This document shows, one piece after another, positions 5,337 through 5,420 of a DNA stretch of 5,420 nt. This DNA is from Actinomycetota bacterium (GTDB taxonomy: Bacteria > Actinomycetota > Acidimicrobiia > IMCC26256 > PALSA-610): contig JAUZEI010000183.1 of the NCBI GenBank assembly GCA_030839105.1, positions 1-5,420 of the forward strand, given 5' to 3'. Positions within the stretch are counted from its first letter, which is position 1. Each line of letters begins with the position of its first letter. The notes under the pieces were generated by a model, which was not told the DNA's origin, did not search any database, and worked only from the letters and a program-made list of their open reading frames with translations. A program made the translations under genes and the position numbers.

Positions 5337-5420
5337 CTACTCCGGACCCGCGACCGCGGGCGCCGGCGACTCCTGGCTCGGTGGCCCGGCCGCGAGGACC
5401 TCGGCGACCTCCTCCGGTCC
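5337..5420 (-). CDS. C-terminal tail of a convergent gene, product unknown (5' end outside window)
   Basis: On the minus strand the frame is open from the window edge to TAG at 5337-5339, giving 27 residues: GPEEVAEVLAAGPPSQ followed by ESPAPAVAGPE. The Pro/Ala/Glu-rich end resembles a disordered C-terminal tail of a high-GC protein. The fragment is too short to name. Support is the gap between it and the thiolase-like gene (22 nt, convergent), the lack of any plus-strand gene here, and the acceptable composition. It could also be non-coding sequence. Confidence 0.4.
   Translation of the reverse strand, partial: GPEEVAEVLAAGPPSQESPAPAVAGPE

Overview
This is a GC-rich, gene-dense window from a bacterium. 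Codon third positions are strongly G/C, two genes start with GTG, and the enzyme families (MFE-2-type SDR, HadA-like half-MaoC, SCP2/Ltp-type thiolase-fold protein) suggest an actinomycete-like acyl-CoA degrader. An Actinomycetota origin is inferred, not proven. No RNA gene, CRISPR array, insertion sequence or long repeat was seen.

Layout. Positions 1-1006 (+) hold the C-terminal end of a GNAT acetyltransferase, followed 4 nt later by a class I SAM-dependent methyltransferase. Positions 1025-2291 (-) hold a two-gene unit: a half-size MaoC/FAS1-like dehydratase gene, then a classical SDR oxidoreductase gene 7 nt downstream of it. A divergent intergenic region of about 90 nt (2292-2383) follows. 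Positions 2384-5314 (+) form a tight three-gene operon: an MFE-2/17beta-HSD4-like SDR, a crotonase-fold protein, and a thiolase-fold (lipid-transfer/SCP2-thiolase type) protein whose start overlaps the crotonase stop by one base. At 5337-5420 (-) lies what looks like the C-terminal tail of a convergent gene that continues outside the window.

How they work together. The two divergent units supply the parts list of a beta-oxidation-like cycle on CoA thioesters: a MaoC-type hydratase subunit, two 3-hydroxyacyl dehydrogenase candidates, a crotonase and a carbon-carbon bond-cleaving thiolase-fold enzyme. The parts are unusual. The crotonase has Tyr and His where the two catalytic glutamates of enoyl-CoA hydratase would sit. 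The thiolase-fold protein has Gly where the nucleophilic cysteine would sit. The MaoC protein looks like the non-catalytic-motif half of a two-subunit dehydratase with no partner in view. The best reading is a specialised catabolic cluster for a bulky substrate (steroid, terpenoid, alicyclic or branched acyl-CoA) that may end in retro-aldol rather than classical thiolytic cleavage. The substrate cannot be read from the sequence. The GNAT and methyltransferase genes look unrelated to this cluster.
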